Notes under the pieces: generated by a model
Seen by the model: only the letters and a program-made list of their open reading frames with translations
The model's database searches: none
Told to the model about the DNA's origin: nothing
Part shown: in pieces, positions 29,125 through 39,312 of the stretch
Numbering within the stretch: position 1 is the first letter of the stretch
How the letters are laid out: each line of letters starts with the position of its first letter
Translations under genes and position numbers: made by a program
Source of the DNA: Nocardioides sp.
GTDB lineage: Bacteria; Actinomycetota; Actinomycetes; Propionibacteriales; Nocardioidaceae
Length of the DNA: 64,000 nucleotides
Direction: 5' to 3'
Assembly (NCBI RefSeq): GCF_029937575.1
Contig: NZ_JAPYPS010000010.1
Span: 1-64,000, forward strand

Positions 29125-30300
29125 TCAGGTCTGGGGTGGAGCCGGGGGCTCCTCCGGTGGGACCTCTCCGGGCGCCACGGTCGGGTCAGGTACGTCGGTC
29201 TGCGGTGTCGGGCCGGGCGCCTTCGCGCCGGCGTTCGGGTTGGCCGCGGCGGCGGCCTCGGCGATCGCCTGCTCCACGGCTGCACTGGTGCGCTGGCGCT
29301 CCGGGTCGGAGTCGCCCGGCGCCGCGCCCACCTCGGGGGTCTCCACGGAGCCCATGTCGACGCGCTGCCGCACCCCGTCGGTCTTGTCCGGGATGCCCTT
29401 CAGGTCGTTCATCGTGGAGCCGAGCCCCTCGAGTGCCTTGCCGATCTCGCTCGGGACGATCCACACCTTGTTGGCGCTGCCCTCGGCGATCTTCGGCATC
29501 ATCTGGAGGTACTGGTAGGACAGCAGCGACTGGTCCGGGTTGCCGTCGTGGATGGCCTGGAAGACGGTCAGGATCGCCTGGCCCTCACCCTGGGCGCGCA
29601 GGATCGAGGACTCCCGGTCGGCCTGGGCGCGCAGGATCAGTGCCTCCCGGTCACCCTCGGCGGACAGGATCGAGGACTGCTTCTCACCCTCGGCCGTCAG
29701 GATCGCCGCCTGGCGACCACCCTCGGCCGTCAGGATCTGGGCCCGCTTGTCCCGGTCGGCACGCATCTGCTTCTCCATCGAGTCCTTGATGGAGGGCGGC
29801 GGGTCGATCCCCTTGAGCTCGACGCGGTTGACCCGGATCCCCCACTTGCCGGTCGCCTCGTCGAGGACCCCGCGCAGCCGGTTGTTGATCTCGTCGCGGC
29901 TCGTCAGGGTGCCCTCGAGGTCCATGCCGCCCACGATGTTGCGCAGGGTGGTCATGGTGAGCTGCTCGACGGCCTGGATGTAGTTGGCGATCTCGTAGGT
30001 CGCCGCCACCGGGTCGGTGACCTGGAAGTAGATGACCGTGTCGATCGAGACCACCAGGTTGTCCTGGGTGATCACCGGCTGCGGCGGGAAGCTGACGACC
30101 TGCTCGCGCAGGTCGATGGTGTAGCGCACCTTGTCGATGAACGGGACCACGACGTTGAGCCCCGCGGACAGCGAGATCCGGTACTTGCCGAACCGCTCGA
30201 CGATGCCGGCGCGGGCCTGAGGCACGATCCGTACCGTCTTGGCCAGCAGCACGATCACGAAGATGAGCAGCAGGGCCAGCAGGATGAGGGCGACGTCCAT
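29125..30300 (-). CDS. SPFH/Band 7 (stomatin/slipin-like) membrane protein
   Basis: 391 residues: N-terminal membrane anchor (4-22), SPFH domain (about 25-190, with RYTIDLREQVVSFPPQ and LEGTLTSRDEIN), then a coiled-coil built of five 11-residue repeats (ILTAEGxRQxA type, about 195-250), and a Pro/Ala-rich C-terminal tail. Stomatin-like proteins scaffold membrane microdomains and oligomerise through this coil. An NfeD gene lies 79 bp upstream on the same strand, the usual partner. ATG has GAGGAG 4-9 nt upstream. Confidence 0.9.
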   Translation of the reverse strand: MDVALILLALLLIFVIVLLAKTVRIVPQARAGIVERFGKYRISLSAGLNVVVPFIDKVRYTIDLREQVVSFPPQPVITQDNLVVSIDTVIYFQVTDPVAATYEIANYIQAVEQLTMTTLRNIVGGMDLEGTLTSRDEINNRLRGVLDEATGKWGIRVNRVELKGIDPPPSIKDSMEKQMRADRDKRAQILTAEGGRQAAILTAEGEKQSSILSAEGDREALILRAQADRESSILRAQGEGQAILTVFQAIHDGNPDQSLLSYQYLQMMPKIAEGSANKVWIVPSEIGKALEGLGSTMNDLKGIPDKTDGVRQRVDMGSVETPEVGAAPGDSDPERQRTSAAVEQAIAEAAAAANPNAGAKAPGPTPQTDVPDPTVAPGEVPPEEPPAPPQT

Positions 30301-30379
30301 GATTCTCCTCGTTCGAACGGGTGGGGTCTCGGTGCAGCACGCGGACTCGGCGGGGACCTGGGATCAGATCACACGTCGT

Positions 30380-30841
30380 TCAGGACTCCAGACGCGGGAC
30401 CGGGTGCACGTAGGCGGTGGCGCCCCGGATCTGGAGAACCTCCACGGTCTCGCCCTCAGCGATCGAGACGTGCTCGTCGTAGGGCGCCGCGGTCCACACC
30501 TCGCCGGCCAGCTTGACGCGTCCGACCTGAAGGCCGCTGATCTCCTGGGTGACGAGTCCTCGCTGGCCCAGGAGCTTGTCGTGCCCCTGGGTGAGCGTGG
30601 GACCGCTGTGCAGCCGGCGCGCCACGGAGGGCCGTACCAGGGCCAGCATCCCGACCGAGGCACCGGCAGCGATGACCGCCTGGACGGCGAACGGGGCGCC
30701 GAGCAGCGCCAGCACCATCCCGGCGACGGCGCCGACGGCGAGCATCATCAGGATGAGGTCCAAGCTGAACATCTCGGCCACACCCAGGAGCACCGCAGCC
30801 GCGAGCCAGGCGCTCCACAGGTTGTCACTGAGCCAGTCCAT
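30380..30841 (-). CDS. NfeD family protein
   Basis: 153 residues: two to three N-terminal transmembrane segments (about 8-80), then a soluble OB-fold domain (LLGQRGLVTQEI ... GRVKLAGEVWTAAP ... GETVEVLQIRGATAYV). NfeD proteins partner with SPFH proteins in membrane quality control. This short form lacks the ClpP-like protease domain. TAGAGT is 6 nt upstream of the ATG. Likely in the same transcript as the SPFH and TSUP genes. Confidence 0.9.
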   Translation of the reverse strand: MDWLSDNLWSAWLAAAVLLGVAEMFSLDLILMMLAVGAVAGMVLALLGAPFAVQAVIAAGASVGMLALVRPSVARRLHSGPTLTQGHDKLLGQRGLVTQEISGLQVGRVKLAGEVWTAAPYDEHVSIAEGETVEVLQIRGATAYVHPVPRLES

Positions 30842-30877
30842 GACGCGACTCTACCCGCGCCCGGTGCCGCGTCCGGC

Positions 30878-31675
<798 letters not shown>

Positions 31676-31748
31676 GCCGTCACCCTAGCGAGAGCTGTCG
31701 CCGGCCTCGTCGCGACCTGTGTGGGGCGGGTGGATAGCGTCGGGCGAC

Positions 31749-32495
31749 GTGACCGACGAACGCACGACCGGCCTTGCGCTGCTGCCGCTCTCCGGCCGCC
31801 TGGCGTGGTGGGGTACGTCGTGGCTGCGCGGCGCGGTGGGGCCCGACGACCTGCTCGACGCCGTCATCGCCGGCGACGTCACCCATGTGGTCCTCGGGAC
31901 CGATGGGCCCGGCGGTCTGCTGTCCGCACTCGCCGAGCTGCGCACCCACGGCGCGTCGGCGTTCGGGGCTGCCTTCCCCGCGGAGGGCGACCTGGTCGGG
32001 CTGGGCGGGCCGCGGGAGTTCAACGACGCTGCCCTGGACGTCGGCGAGGCGGTGGTGGCCCTCGGGTGCGACGCCGGACTGGTCCCCTCCCGGGTCGGCC
32101 CGACGGTGGAGTGGACCGTCCTCCAGGCGCGGCGCCGTCAGGTGCCCGACGTCGGGGAGGCCGATCGTGAGCTGCGCTCGGTGCTCATCGACACAGCGCA
32201 GCGGCTGGCGGACCTCGACGTGGCCCGCTGGCGACCGGAGATCGCCGATCGACTGATGAACCTGCGACGTCGTCCGTCGCTGGTCGCCGCGCCCGGGGTC
32301 CCGACCCGCTGTGTCGACCTGGCTGCCCGGGCCCTGCAGGCCCTCGAGATCGCCGACCTGGCCCTGGAGGACGACGGTGCCGCGCTGTCGGTGCACGAGA
32401 TCGACCGGCGCCGGGGAGCCCTGACTCCCCTGGCTCGTGCGGGGCGTCGGGCACTGGTGGCAGCGTGCTCTCCCGACGGATGGCCGCCGGCCTGA
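31749..32495 (+). CDS. Conserved hypothetical protein
   Basis: 248 residues, soluble, no recognised family. Rich in Ala, Leu, Asp and Arg; contains HVVLGTDGPGGLLSAL and a paired Arg-rich LMNLRRRPSLVAAPG. The GTG at 31749 is chosen because TAGCGT lies 8 nt upstream; an ATG at 31719 is in the same frame. It is divergent from the ABC ATPase, and the pairing may be functional, but nothing in the sequence shows how. Confidence 0.65.
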   Translation: MTDERTTGLALLPLSGRLAWWGTSWLRGAVGPDDLLDAVIAGDVTHVVLGTDGPGGLLSALAELRTHGASAFGAAFPAEGDLVGLGGPREFNDAALDVGEAVVALGCDAGLVPSRVGPTVEWTVLQARRRQVPDVGEADRELRSVLIDTAQRLADLDVARWRPEIADRLMNLRRRPSLVAAPGVPTRCVDLAARALQALEIADLALEDDGAALSVHEIDRRRGALTPLARAGRRALVAACSPDGWPPA

Positions 32496-32527
32496 CCCGG
32501 CGACCGGCGCCCGACGTGAGGACCGGC

Positions 32528-32884
32528 TCAGGCTCCCCACACCCCGAGCTCGTTGCCACTCGGGTCGACGAAGTGGAAGCGTCTCCCGCCGGGGAACTCG
32601 TAGGGCCCCGTCACGATCTCGCCCCCGGCGTCGGCGACCGCAGTGGCGCTCGCGTCGAGGTCGGCAGACCACAGCAGGACCAACGGACCCCCGCGCGACG
32701 GGACGCCCGTGGCGTTGAGTCCCCCGACCTCACCGTCCCCCTCGACCCACCGGATCCCGGCGTACTCGGGCCCGTAGTCGTTGAACTGCCAGCCGAATGC
32801 CTCGGCGTAGAAGGCCTTCGCCTGCGCCAGGTCGGAGACGTTGATCTCCACGTAGTCGATCGCGTGGTGCACGTGTTCGCTCAT
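32528..32884 (-). CDS. VOC family (glyoxalase/bleomycin-resistance fold) protein
   Basis: 118 residues forming one beta-alpha-beta3 pair. IDYVEINVSDLAQAKAFYAEAFGW, YAGIRWVEG and RRFHFVDPSGNELGVW are characteristic; the His/Glu positions for a divalent metal are present (His in HFVDP, Glu in NELGVW). Substrate unknown. ATG 32884 chosen; a nearby upstream ATG at 32908 adds eight residues. Confidence 0.88.
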   Translation of the reverse strand: MSEHVHHAIDYVEINVSDLAQAKAFYAEAFGWQFNDYGPEYAGIRWVEGDGEVGGLNATGVPSRGGPLVLLWSADLDASATAVADAGGEIVTGPYEFPGGRRFHFVDPSGNELGVWGA

Positions 32885-32943
32885 GACGTCCAGCATGGAC
32901 CACAGCACCGACAGCCGGCGCGACAGCGATAGCCTCGCTGGCG

Positions 32944-34158
32944 ATGAGTGCCCAGCGTCCCGAGACCCTGCTGATCACCCTGACCGGCAAGGACCGGCCG
33001 GGGGTGACGTCGTCCATGTTCAGCACGTTGGCACTGGCCGGGGTGGAGGTGATCGACCTCGAGCAGATCATCTTGCGACGCCGCCTGATCCTGGGCGTCC
33101 TGGTCAGCGCGCCACGGGACTGGAAGAAGCTCGCCACGGCGGTGGAGGCCACCGCCGCGTCCCTGGACATGAGCGTCGAGATCGAGCGAGGCTCGGGTGA
33201 CAACAAGGCACGACGCGAGGGTCGTTCCCACGTCACGGTCATCGGCACCCCGCTGCGCGCCGCCGCGATGGCGGCGATCGCGGGGCGGATCGCGGACACG
33301 GGCGGCAACATCGACCGCATCGAACGCATGGCGCGCTACCCCGTCACGGCCATCGACCTCTTCGTGTCGGGCTCCGACCCCGAGACCCTGCGCACCCTCC
33401 TGGCCCCCGAGGCCGCCGAGCAGGGCATCGACATCGCCGTCCAGCCCGCCACGATGCTGCGCCGCGGGATGCGGCTGATCGTGCTCGACGTCGACTCGAC
33501 GCTGATCCAGGGCGAGGTGATCGAGATGCTGGCCGCCCACGCCGGCCACGAGCCCGAGGTCGCGCGGATCACCGAGCAGGCGATGCGGGGCGAGATGGAC
33601 TTCGAGGAGTCGTTGCGCCGACGCGTCCGCTTGCTCGCCGGGCTCGACGCCGCCGTCCTGGACCGCGTGTACGCCGACATCGTCGTCGCCCCCGGGGCCC
33701 GGACGATGGTGCGCACCCTGCGCCGCCTCGGTTACCGCTTCGCGATCGTCTCGGGCGGCTTCAGCCAGATCACCGACCGGCTGGCCGACGACCTCGGCAT
33801 CCACTTCGCCCGTGCCAACGAGCTCGAGATCGTGGATGGCCGCATCACCGGCGAGATCGTCGGCGCCGTGGTCGACCGGGCCGGCAAGGCGGAGGCACTG
33901 CGCGAGTTCGCCGAGAAGGTCGGCGTCAGCCAGGACGCCACCATCGCGATCGGTGACGGCGCCAACGATCTCGACATGCTCAACGCCGCCGGGCTCGGGA
34001 TCGCGTTCAACGCTCGCCCTGTCGTGCAGCAGGCAGCCGACACGGCGGTCAACGTGCCCTACCTCGACGCCATCCTCTACCTGCTCGGCATCTCCCGGGA
34101 GGAGATCGAGGCCGCCGACGCCGAGGCCGGCTTCGTCACGCCCTCCCCGCCGGTGTGA
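32944..34158 (+). CDS. serB: Phosphoserine phosphatase SerB with two ACT domains
   Basis: Last step of serine biosynthesis. 404 residues: ACT-like domains at about 8-80 and 95-165 for amino-acid feedback, then a HAD phosphatase (LDVDSTLIQGE at 181-191, nucleophile Asp182, acid Asp184; later VSGGF and GDGANDLDML). TAGCCT lies 8 nt before the ATG. The 3' end overlaps the convergent metallo-hydrolase gene by 23 bp. Confidence 0.95.
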   Translation: MSAQRPETLLITLTGKDRPGVTSSMFSTLALAGVEVIDLEQIILRRRLILGVLVSAPRDWKKLATAVEATAASLDMSVEIERGSGDNKARREGRSHVTVIGTPLRAAAMAAIAGRIADTGGNIDRIERMARYPVTAIDLFVSGSDPETLRTLLAPEAAEQGIDIAVQPATMLRRGMRLIVLDVDSTLIQGEVIEMLAAHAGHEPEVARITEQAMRGEMDFEESLRRRVRLLAGLDAAVLDRVYADIVVAPGARTMVRTLRRLGYRFAIVSGGFSQITDRLADDLGIHFARANELEIVDGRITGEIVGAVVDRAGKAEALREFAEKVGVSQDATIAIGDGANDLDMLNAAGLGIAFNARPVVQQAADTAVNVPYLDAILYLLGISREEIEAADAEAGFVTPSPPV

Positions 34159-34948
34159 GCACGACGCGCTGCCCGAAGTCCGGGGTCAGCGCGGTGGTCT
34201 CGAGCCGGTGCGCCTCCATCGCGCGCTGAAAGCGCTGGGCAGGCGTCACGAAGAGCCGGTGGTGGTTGCCGGGTCGCAACCGCTTGAGCCACAGCGGCCA
34301 GAACGTCCCGTAGTGGACGGCGAGCGCCCAGGTGGCACCCACCTGGGACAGAGCCTCCACGGCCTCCTCCGGGTCGAGGTGCTCATCACCGAGCGAGGGG
34401 CCCCAGCCGCCGATCGGCACGGCCGCGAGGTCGACCGGCTCGAGGGCCTCGAAGGTCTCCCTCATGCCGGTCAGGCCGGTGTCGCCCGGGTACCAGCAGC
34501 TGGTCCGGCCGTCGGTGAAACGGAACCCGATCGCCGGCACGTCTCCCCCGCGCTCGAAGGTGCTGCGCCGACCGCTGTGGTGTGCCGGGAGCACCTCGAG
34601 GTCGAGGCCCGCCACGTCGACCCGGTCCCCCGGCTCCACCTCCACGAGGGCCCGGCCCCGAAGCGACCTCACCACGTCCGGCGCACCGCGTGGCACCACC
34701 ACCGGCACCTCGCCTGCGAAGGAGTCGAGGGACGGCACGTGCAGGTGGTCGTGGTGCAGGTGCGAGATCAGCACCACGTCGGCGCGTGCGGCATCGCTCG
34801 GCGGTGCGGGCGCGTGGCGTCGCAGGTGGTAGAGCCGGTCGGTGAGCAGCGGGTCCGTGGCCACGGTGACGTCGCCCAGCTCGATGCTCGTCGTCGAGTG
34901 CCCCCACCACGTGACTGCGGGGGCCCGGTCCGGTTCTTCGCTGCGCAT
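34136..34948 (-). CDS. MBL fold metallo-hydrolase (UlaG/NAPE-PLD-like)
   Basis: 270-residue metallo-beta-lactamase-fold hydrolase. The HxHxDH motif is His63, His65, Asp67, His68 in SHLHHDHLH; later ligands are seen in VLPAHHSGR, YPGDTG and AVHYGTFWP. The last stretch resembles the N-acyl-phosphatidylethanolamine phospholipase D-like or UlaG group; the substrate is unknown. ATG 34948 is used, and the 23-bp overlap with serB is on opposite strands. Confidence 0.85.
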   Translation of the reverse strand: MRSEEPDRAPAVTWWGHSTTSIELGDVTVATDPLLTDRLYHLRRHAPAPPSDAARADVVLISHLHHDHLHVPSLDSFAGEVPVVVPRGAPDVVRSLRGRALVEVEPGDRVDVAGLDLEVLPAHHSGRRSTFERGGDVPAIGFRFTDGRTSCWYPGDTGLTGMRETFEALEPVDLAAVPIGGWGPSLGDEHLDPEEAVEALSQVGATWALAVHYGTFWPLWLKRLRPGNHHRLFVTPAQRFQRAMEAHRLETTALTPDFGQRVVLTPAGRA

Positions 34949-34973
34949 GGCGGTGCGGTGTCGTCCCGAACCC

Positions 34974-35495
34974 TCAGCCGCGACCCACGTGGTGACCGGT
35001 GAGGCGCGCCGTGCCCGGGGCCAGGTCGGCCCAGCTGCCGTCGTACCGGAACACCGTGGCCGCACTCGTCGGGTAGCCCATCGCCAGCTCGTTCGTCGCC
35101 TCGACGTCGCCCTCGCCGTCGTCCAGCAGCTGTGCGAGGTAGGCGACCGTTGGGTTGTGCCCGACGACCAGGACGTGCCGATGAGCGTCGTCGACGAGCC
35201 GCACCAGGTCCAGGGCCGTCTCCACGCCGGCGGCGTACAGACCCTCGTCGTACGACGTGTCGACGCCGCGCCAGGCGGCCCCCGCTCCGCGGGAGACGTG
35301 CTCGAAGGTCTCCCGCGTGCGCAGGGCGCCGGAGACGAGTGCGTGGTCGGGGACGACGCCGCGGCCCGTCAGCCAGGCCCCGGCCGCGGCGGCGTCTCCG
35401 TGACCTCGCCGGGCCAACGGGCGCTCGAAGTCGGAGGGGCCGGCCTGCTCGGCCTTGGCGTGGCGCATCACCACCAGGGTGCGGGGCGTGGACAT
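34974..35495 (-). CDS. SixA-type histidine phosphatase
   Basis: 173 residues, short histidine phosphatase with LVVMRHAKAEQ (nucleophile His12) and VLVVGHNPTVAYL carrying the second catalytic histidine. SixA proteins dephosphorylate phosphohistidine in signalling or PTS proteins; the target here is unknown. TAGGAT lies 6 nt before the ATG. It is divergent from cphB, 49 bp away. Confidence 0.88.
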   Translation of the reverse strand: MSTPRTLVVMRHAKAEQAGPSDFERPLARRGHGDAAAAGAWLTGRGVVPDHALVSGALRTRETFEHVSRGAGAAWRGVDTSYDEGLYAAGVETALDLVRLVDDAHRHVLVVGHNPTVAYLAQLLDDGEGDVEATNELAMGYPTSAATVFRYDGSWADLAPGTARLTGHHVGRG

Positions 35496-35544
35496 GTCCT
35501 CATCCTATGAGGGTCGATCGGAGTCCCTCTCCTATGGTGTGCTC

Positions 35545-36540
35545 ATGTCTCCTGGGCCCCTCATGATCATCGGCGGCGCCGAGGACAAGCTGCGCGGTCG
35601 CGCGATCCTGCGCGAGTTCGTGGCCGCGAGCGGCGGCGCGGGCGCCAGGATCGTCGTCATGCCGACGGCCTCCGCACTCGGGTCGGAGGTCGTGGAGGTC
35701 TACGACGCGCTGTTCAGGCGTGAGGGCGCCGGCGAGGTGCTCGCCGTTCGTCCTGAGACCCGCGCCGATGCCCAGGCTCCCGACCTGGTCCGCGTCCTCG
35801 ACAGCGCGACGGGGATCTTCATGACGGGCGGCAACCAGCTGAAGCTCTCGGCCATCATCTCCGGCACGCCGCTCGGGGACGCCGTCGTGGCCGCCCACGA
35901 GCGCGGCGCCGTCGTGGCCGGGACGTCGGCGGGAGCCAGCATCCAGTCGAGCCACATGGTCGCCTTCGGCGGCCCCGGGGCGACGCCCAAGCAACGGATG
36001 ACCCAGGTTGCCGCCGGGCTGGGACTCCTCCCGTCCACGGTGATCGACCAGCACTTCGACCAGCGCAACCGCTACGGCCGGCTGCTGATGATCGTGTCGC
36101 AGTCCCCCCAGCTGCTCGGGATCGGCGTCGACGAGGACACCGCGGCCGTCGTGGAGCACGTCACCGAGGCCGACGGGTCCGAGCACGAGATCCTCTCGGT
36201 CGTCGGGAAGGGTGCGGTGACCATCTTCGATCCCGCCCACATCGTGACCAACGCCTACGAGGCCAGCCGATCGGCCCCGCTCCTGGCCAGCAACGTCGTG
36301 CTCCACGTGCTGCCGGAGGGCTCCTCCTTCGACCTGGGCACACGTACGCTCGTGCCGCCGCGCCCCGCCGTCGAGTCGAGCGTCGCTGCCGAGCTCGCGG
36401 CCGCCGGACGCGACCTACGTCAGCAGGCTCGCGACATCGCCGCCGACGACGCCTCTCCGCAGTCGCTGCGCCGCAGACTGGCGCGCAACCGACGCAAGCC
36501 CGACCCCCTGGCCGCTTCCGAGGACGGAGTCACCTCATGA
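35545..36540 (+). CDS. cphB: Cyanophycinase CphB
   Basis: Cytosolic serine exopeptidase that releases beta-Asp-Arg dipeptides from cyanophycin; 331 residues, peptidase S51-like fold. Nucleophile Ser128 in GTSAGAS (126-132), with TGGNQLKL (94-101), DQHFDQR (168-174) and GIGVDEDTA (192-200) of the substrate pocket. The C-terminal 60 residues are a basic Ala/Arg-rich tail. TATGGT lies 6 nt before the ATG. The stop overlaps the cphA start (ATGA), so degradation and synthesis genes are co-expressed. Confidence 0.93.
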   Translation: MSPGPLMIIGGAEDKLRGRAILREFVAASGGAGARIVVMPTASALGSEVVEVYDALFRREGAGEVLAVRPETRADAQAPDLVRVLDSATGIFMTGGNQLKLSAIISGTPLGDAVVAAHERGAVVAGTSAGASIQSSHMVAFGGPGATPKQRMTQVAAGLGLLPSTVIDQHFDQRNRYGRLLMIVSQSPQLLGIGVDEDTAAVVEHVTEADGSEHEILSVVGKGAVTIFDPAHIVTNAYEASRSAPLLASNVVLHVLPEGSSFDLGTRTLVPPRPAVESSVAAELAAAGRDLRQQARDIAADDASPQSLRRRLARNRRKPDPLAASEDGVTS

Positions 36541-39311
36541 CCGAACGCCCCACCCCGGACCTGACCATCACGGAGACCCGCGTCTACCGCGGGGCCAACG
36601 TGTGGTCCTACGACCGAGCGATCCACCTCGTCGTGGATCTCGGGTCGCTGGAGGACTACCCCACCAACACGCTGCCCGGATTCACCGACAACCTCGTGGC
36701 GATGCTGCCGGGGCTGCGGGAGCACTCCTGCTCGCGCGGGAAGCGGGGCGGGTTCGTCGAGAGGCTCAACGAGGGCACGTGGCTGGGTCACGTCGCCGAG
36801 CACTGTGCCCTTGCCCTGCAGCAGGTCGTGGGGCACGACGTCCGCCGTGGCAAGACGCGCGGGGTCAAGGGCAGCACCGGGGTCTACAACGTGGTCTTCG
36901 GCTACATCGACGAGCAGGTCGGGCTCGCTGCGTCCCGGCTCGCCGTACGACTGGTCAACCACCTCGTGGAGGCCGACCCCGGCTTCGACTGGGACACCGA
37001 GCTGGAGGACTTCATCCGGCGCGCCCAGCGCACCGCCTTCGGTCCCTCGACCCAGGCGATCCTGGACGAGGCCGTCTCGCGAGACATCCCGTGGATCCGG
37101 CTCAACCAGTACTCCCTCGTGCAGCTCGGCCAGGGTGTCCACGCCAAGCGGATCCGCGCGACGATGACCTCCGAGACCTCCGCCATCGCCGTCGACATCG
37201 CCTCCGACAAGGACCTGACCACGCGCCTGCTCGCGGCAGCCGGCCTGCCGGTCCCCAAGCAGGACACGGTGCGCACCGAGGACCAGGCGGTGCGCGCCGC
37301 CGAGCGGATCGGCTACCCAGTGGTCGTGAAGCCGCTCGACGGCAACCACGGCCGCGGCGTGTGCCTGGACCTCCAGGACGAGGCAGACGTGCGGGAGGCC
37401 TTCCCGATCGCCCAGGAGCAGTCGCGGCGCGGCTCGGTCATCGTCGAGTCGCTGATCGTCGGCAAGGACTACCGCTGCCTGATCATCGACGGCCGGGTGG
37501 CCGCGATCGCCGAGCGGGTGCCCGCCTCGGTCACCGGCGACGGCATCTCCACCATCGAGCAGCTGGTCGACACCGCCAACGCCGACCCACGCCGCGGTGT
37601 GGGACACGAGAAGGTGCTCACCCGGATCAAGGTCGATGGCGCGGCCGTCCAGCTGGTGCGTGAGCAGGGCTTCGAGATGACCGACGTCGCCCCCGACGGG
37701 CAGGTGGTCAAGCTGGCACTGACCGGCAACATGTCGACCGGCGGCATCTCCATCGACCGCACGTTCGAGGCCCACCCCGAGAACGTCGAGATCGCCGAGG
37801 AGGCCGCCCAGATGGTCGGCCTCGACATCGCCGGCATCGACTTCATCTGCCCCGACATCACCGAGCCCGTGCGCGAGACGGGCGGGGCCATCTGCGAGAT
37901 CAACGCGGCGCCCGGCTTCCGGATGCACACCCATCCGACGATCGGCGAGCCGCAGTTCATCGCCAAGCCCGTGGTGGACATGCTGTTCCCGCCCGGCGCC
38001 ACCTCCCGGATCCCGATCGTGGCGGTGACCGGCACCAACGGCAAGACCACCACCTCGCGGATGATCAGCCACGTCTTCAAGGGCATGGGCCGCAAGGTCG
38101 GGATGACCTCGACCGACGGGGTCGTGATCGACGAGCGTCTCCTGATCCGCTCGGATGCGAGTGGTCCCCGCTCGGCCCGGATGGTGCTGCAGAACCCCCG
38201 CGTCGACTTCGCGGTCTTCGAGGTCGCCCGCGGCGGCATCCTGCGTGAGGGCCTGGGCTACGAGCGCAACGACGTCGCCGTCGTGCTCAACGTCCAGCCC
38301 GACCACCTGGGGCTGCGGGGCATCGACACCGTGGAGCAGCTCGCGGACGTCAAGGCCGTCCTGGTGGAGGCCGTGCCGCGCGACGGGCACGCCGTGCTCA
38401 ACGCCGACGACCCCCTGGTGCGCGACATGCGGCGGCGCTGCTCGGGTCAGGTGGTGTGGTTCTCGATGGACGAGCCCGGCTCCGAGACCCGCGACATGAT
38501 CGATGCCCACTGCCGCCGCGGCGGCAAGGCGCTGGTCCTCAACCCCAGCGAGCGCGGAGAGATGATCGTGGTCAAGCACGGACCCCGCGAGATGCAGCTG
38601 GCCTGGACCCACCTGCTGCCCGCCACCTTCGGCGGCAAGGCCCGGATGAACGTCCAGAACTCCCTGGCCGCGGCGGCCGCCGCGTTCGCCGCGGGCGCTC
38701 CGCTGCACGACATCCGGCAGGGCCTGCGGACCTTCTCGACCAGCTACTACCTCTCGCCCGGCCGCCTCAACGAGGTCGAGGTCAACGGCATCAAGGTGAT
38801 CGTCGACTACTGCCACAACGCTCCCGGCATGCGGATGCTCGGCGACTTCGTCGACCGGGTGGGCGACTCCCTGGAGTCCTCCCACGATCTGGCCCGGCCC
38901 TCGCGGATCGGGGTGATCGCGACAGCCGGAGACCGTCGCGACCAGGACATGCGCGAGCTCGGCGAGATCGCCGCTGCGCACTTCGACGTCGTGGTGGTGC
39001 GCGAGGACGTCGCGCTGCGCGGCCGCGCGCGCGGTGAGGTGTCCGGGCTGGTCACCGAGGGAGTCCGTACGGCGATGGCCGCCGGCTCCCGGTGCAAGCA
39101 GGTCGAGGAGGTCCTCGACGAGATCGAGGCCGTCCAGCACGCCATGGCGCGCGCCAACCGTGGTGACCTCCTGGTCATCTGCGTCGACGAGCACGCCTCG
39201 GTGATGAGCGAACTCGAGAACTGGTCGTCGCAGGCCCAGGCCGGCTCGGGCGCCTCGCCCGACGCCCCAGGGGCCGACCCCGACTACGCCCCGGCTCCCA
39301 CGGAGCCCTGA
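36537..39311 (+). CDS. cphA: Cyanophycin synthetase CphA
   Basis: Polymerises Asp and Arg into multi-L-arginyl-poly-L-aspartate, a nitrogen and carbon store. 924 residues: N-terminal domain (about 10-190), ATP-grasp (about 215-480; VVVKPLDGNHGRGV, CEINAAPGFRMH) that adds Asp, then Mur ligase-like domain (GTNGKTTT at 499-506; ARGGILREG; VIVDYCHNAPGM) that adds Arg. All core motifs look intact. The C-terminal tail (about 895-924) is Pro/Ala-rich. Coupled to cphB upstream, and one base before the next gene downstream. No isoaspartyl dipeptidase is adjacent. Confidence 0.95.
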   Translation: MTERPTPDLTITETRVYRGANVWSYDRAIHLVVDLGSLEDYPTNTLPGFTDNLVAMLPGLREHSCSRGKRGGFVERLNEGTWLGHVAEHCALALQQVVGHDVRRGKTRGVKGSTGVYNVVFGYIDEQVGLAASRLAVRLVNHLVEADPGFDWDTELEDFIRRAQRTAFGPSTQAILDEAVSRDIPWIRLNQYSLVQLGQGVHAKRIRATMTSETSAIAVDIASDKDLTTRLLAAAGLPVPKQDTVRTEDQAVRAAERIGYPVVVKPLDGNHGRGVCLDLQDEADVREAFPIAQEQSRRGSVIVESLIVGKDYRCLIIDGRVAAIAERVPASVTGDGISTIEQLVDTANADPRRGVGHEKVLTRIKVDGAAVQLVREQGFEMTDVAPDGQVVKLALTGNMSTGGISIDRTFEAHPENVEIAEEAAQMVGLDIAGIDFICPDITEPVRETGGAICEINAAPGFRMHTHPTIGEPQFIAKPVVDMLFPPGATSRIPIVAVTGTNGKTTTSRMISHVFKGMGRKVGMTSTDGVVIDERLLIRSDASGPRSARMVLQNPRVDFAVFEVARGGILREGLGYERNDVAVVLNVQPDHLGLRGIDTVEQLADVKAVLVEAVPRDGHAVLNADDPLVRDMRRRCSGQVVWFSMDEPGSETRDMIDAHCRRGGKALVLNPSERGEMIVVKHGPREMQLAWTHLLPATFGGKARMNVQNSLAAAAAAFAAGAPLHDIRQGLRTFSTSYYLSPGRLNEVEVNGIKVIVDYCHNAPGMRMLGDFVDRVGDSLESSHDLARPSRIGVIATAGDRRDQDMRELGEIAAAHFDVVVVREDVALRGRARGEVSGLVTEGVRTAMAAGSRCKQVEEVLDEIEAVQHAMARANRGDLLVICVDEHASVMSELENWSSQAQAGSGASPDAPGADPDYAPAPTEP

Positions 39312-39312
39312 G

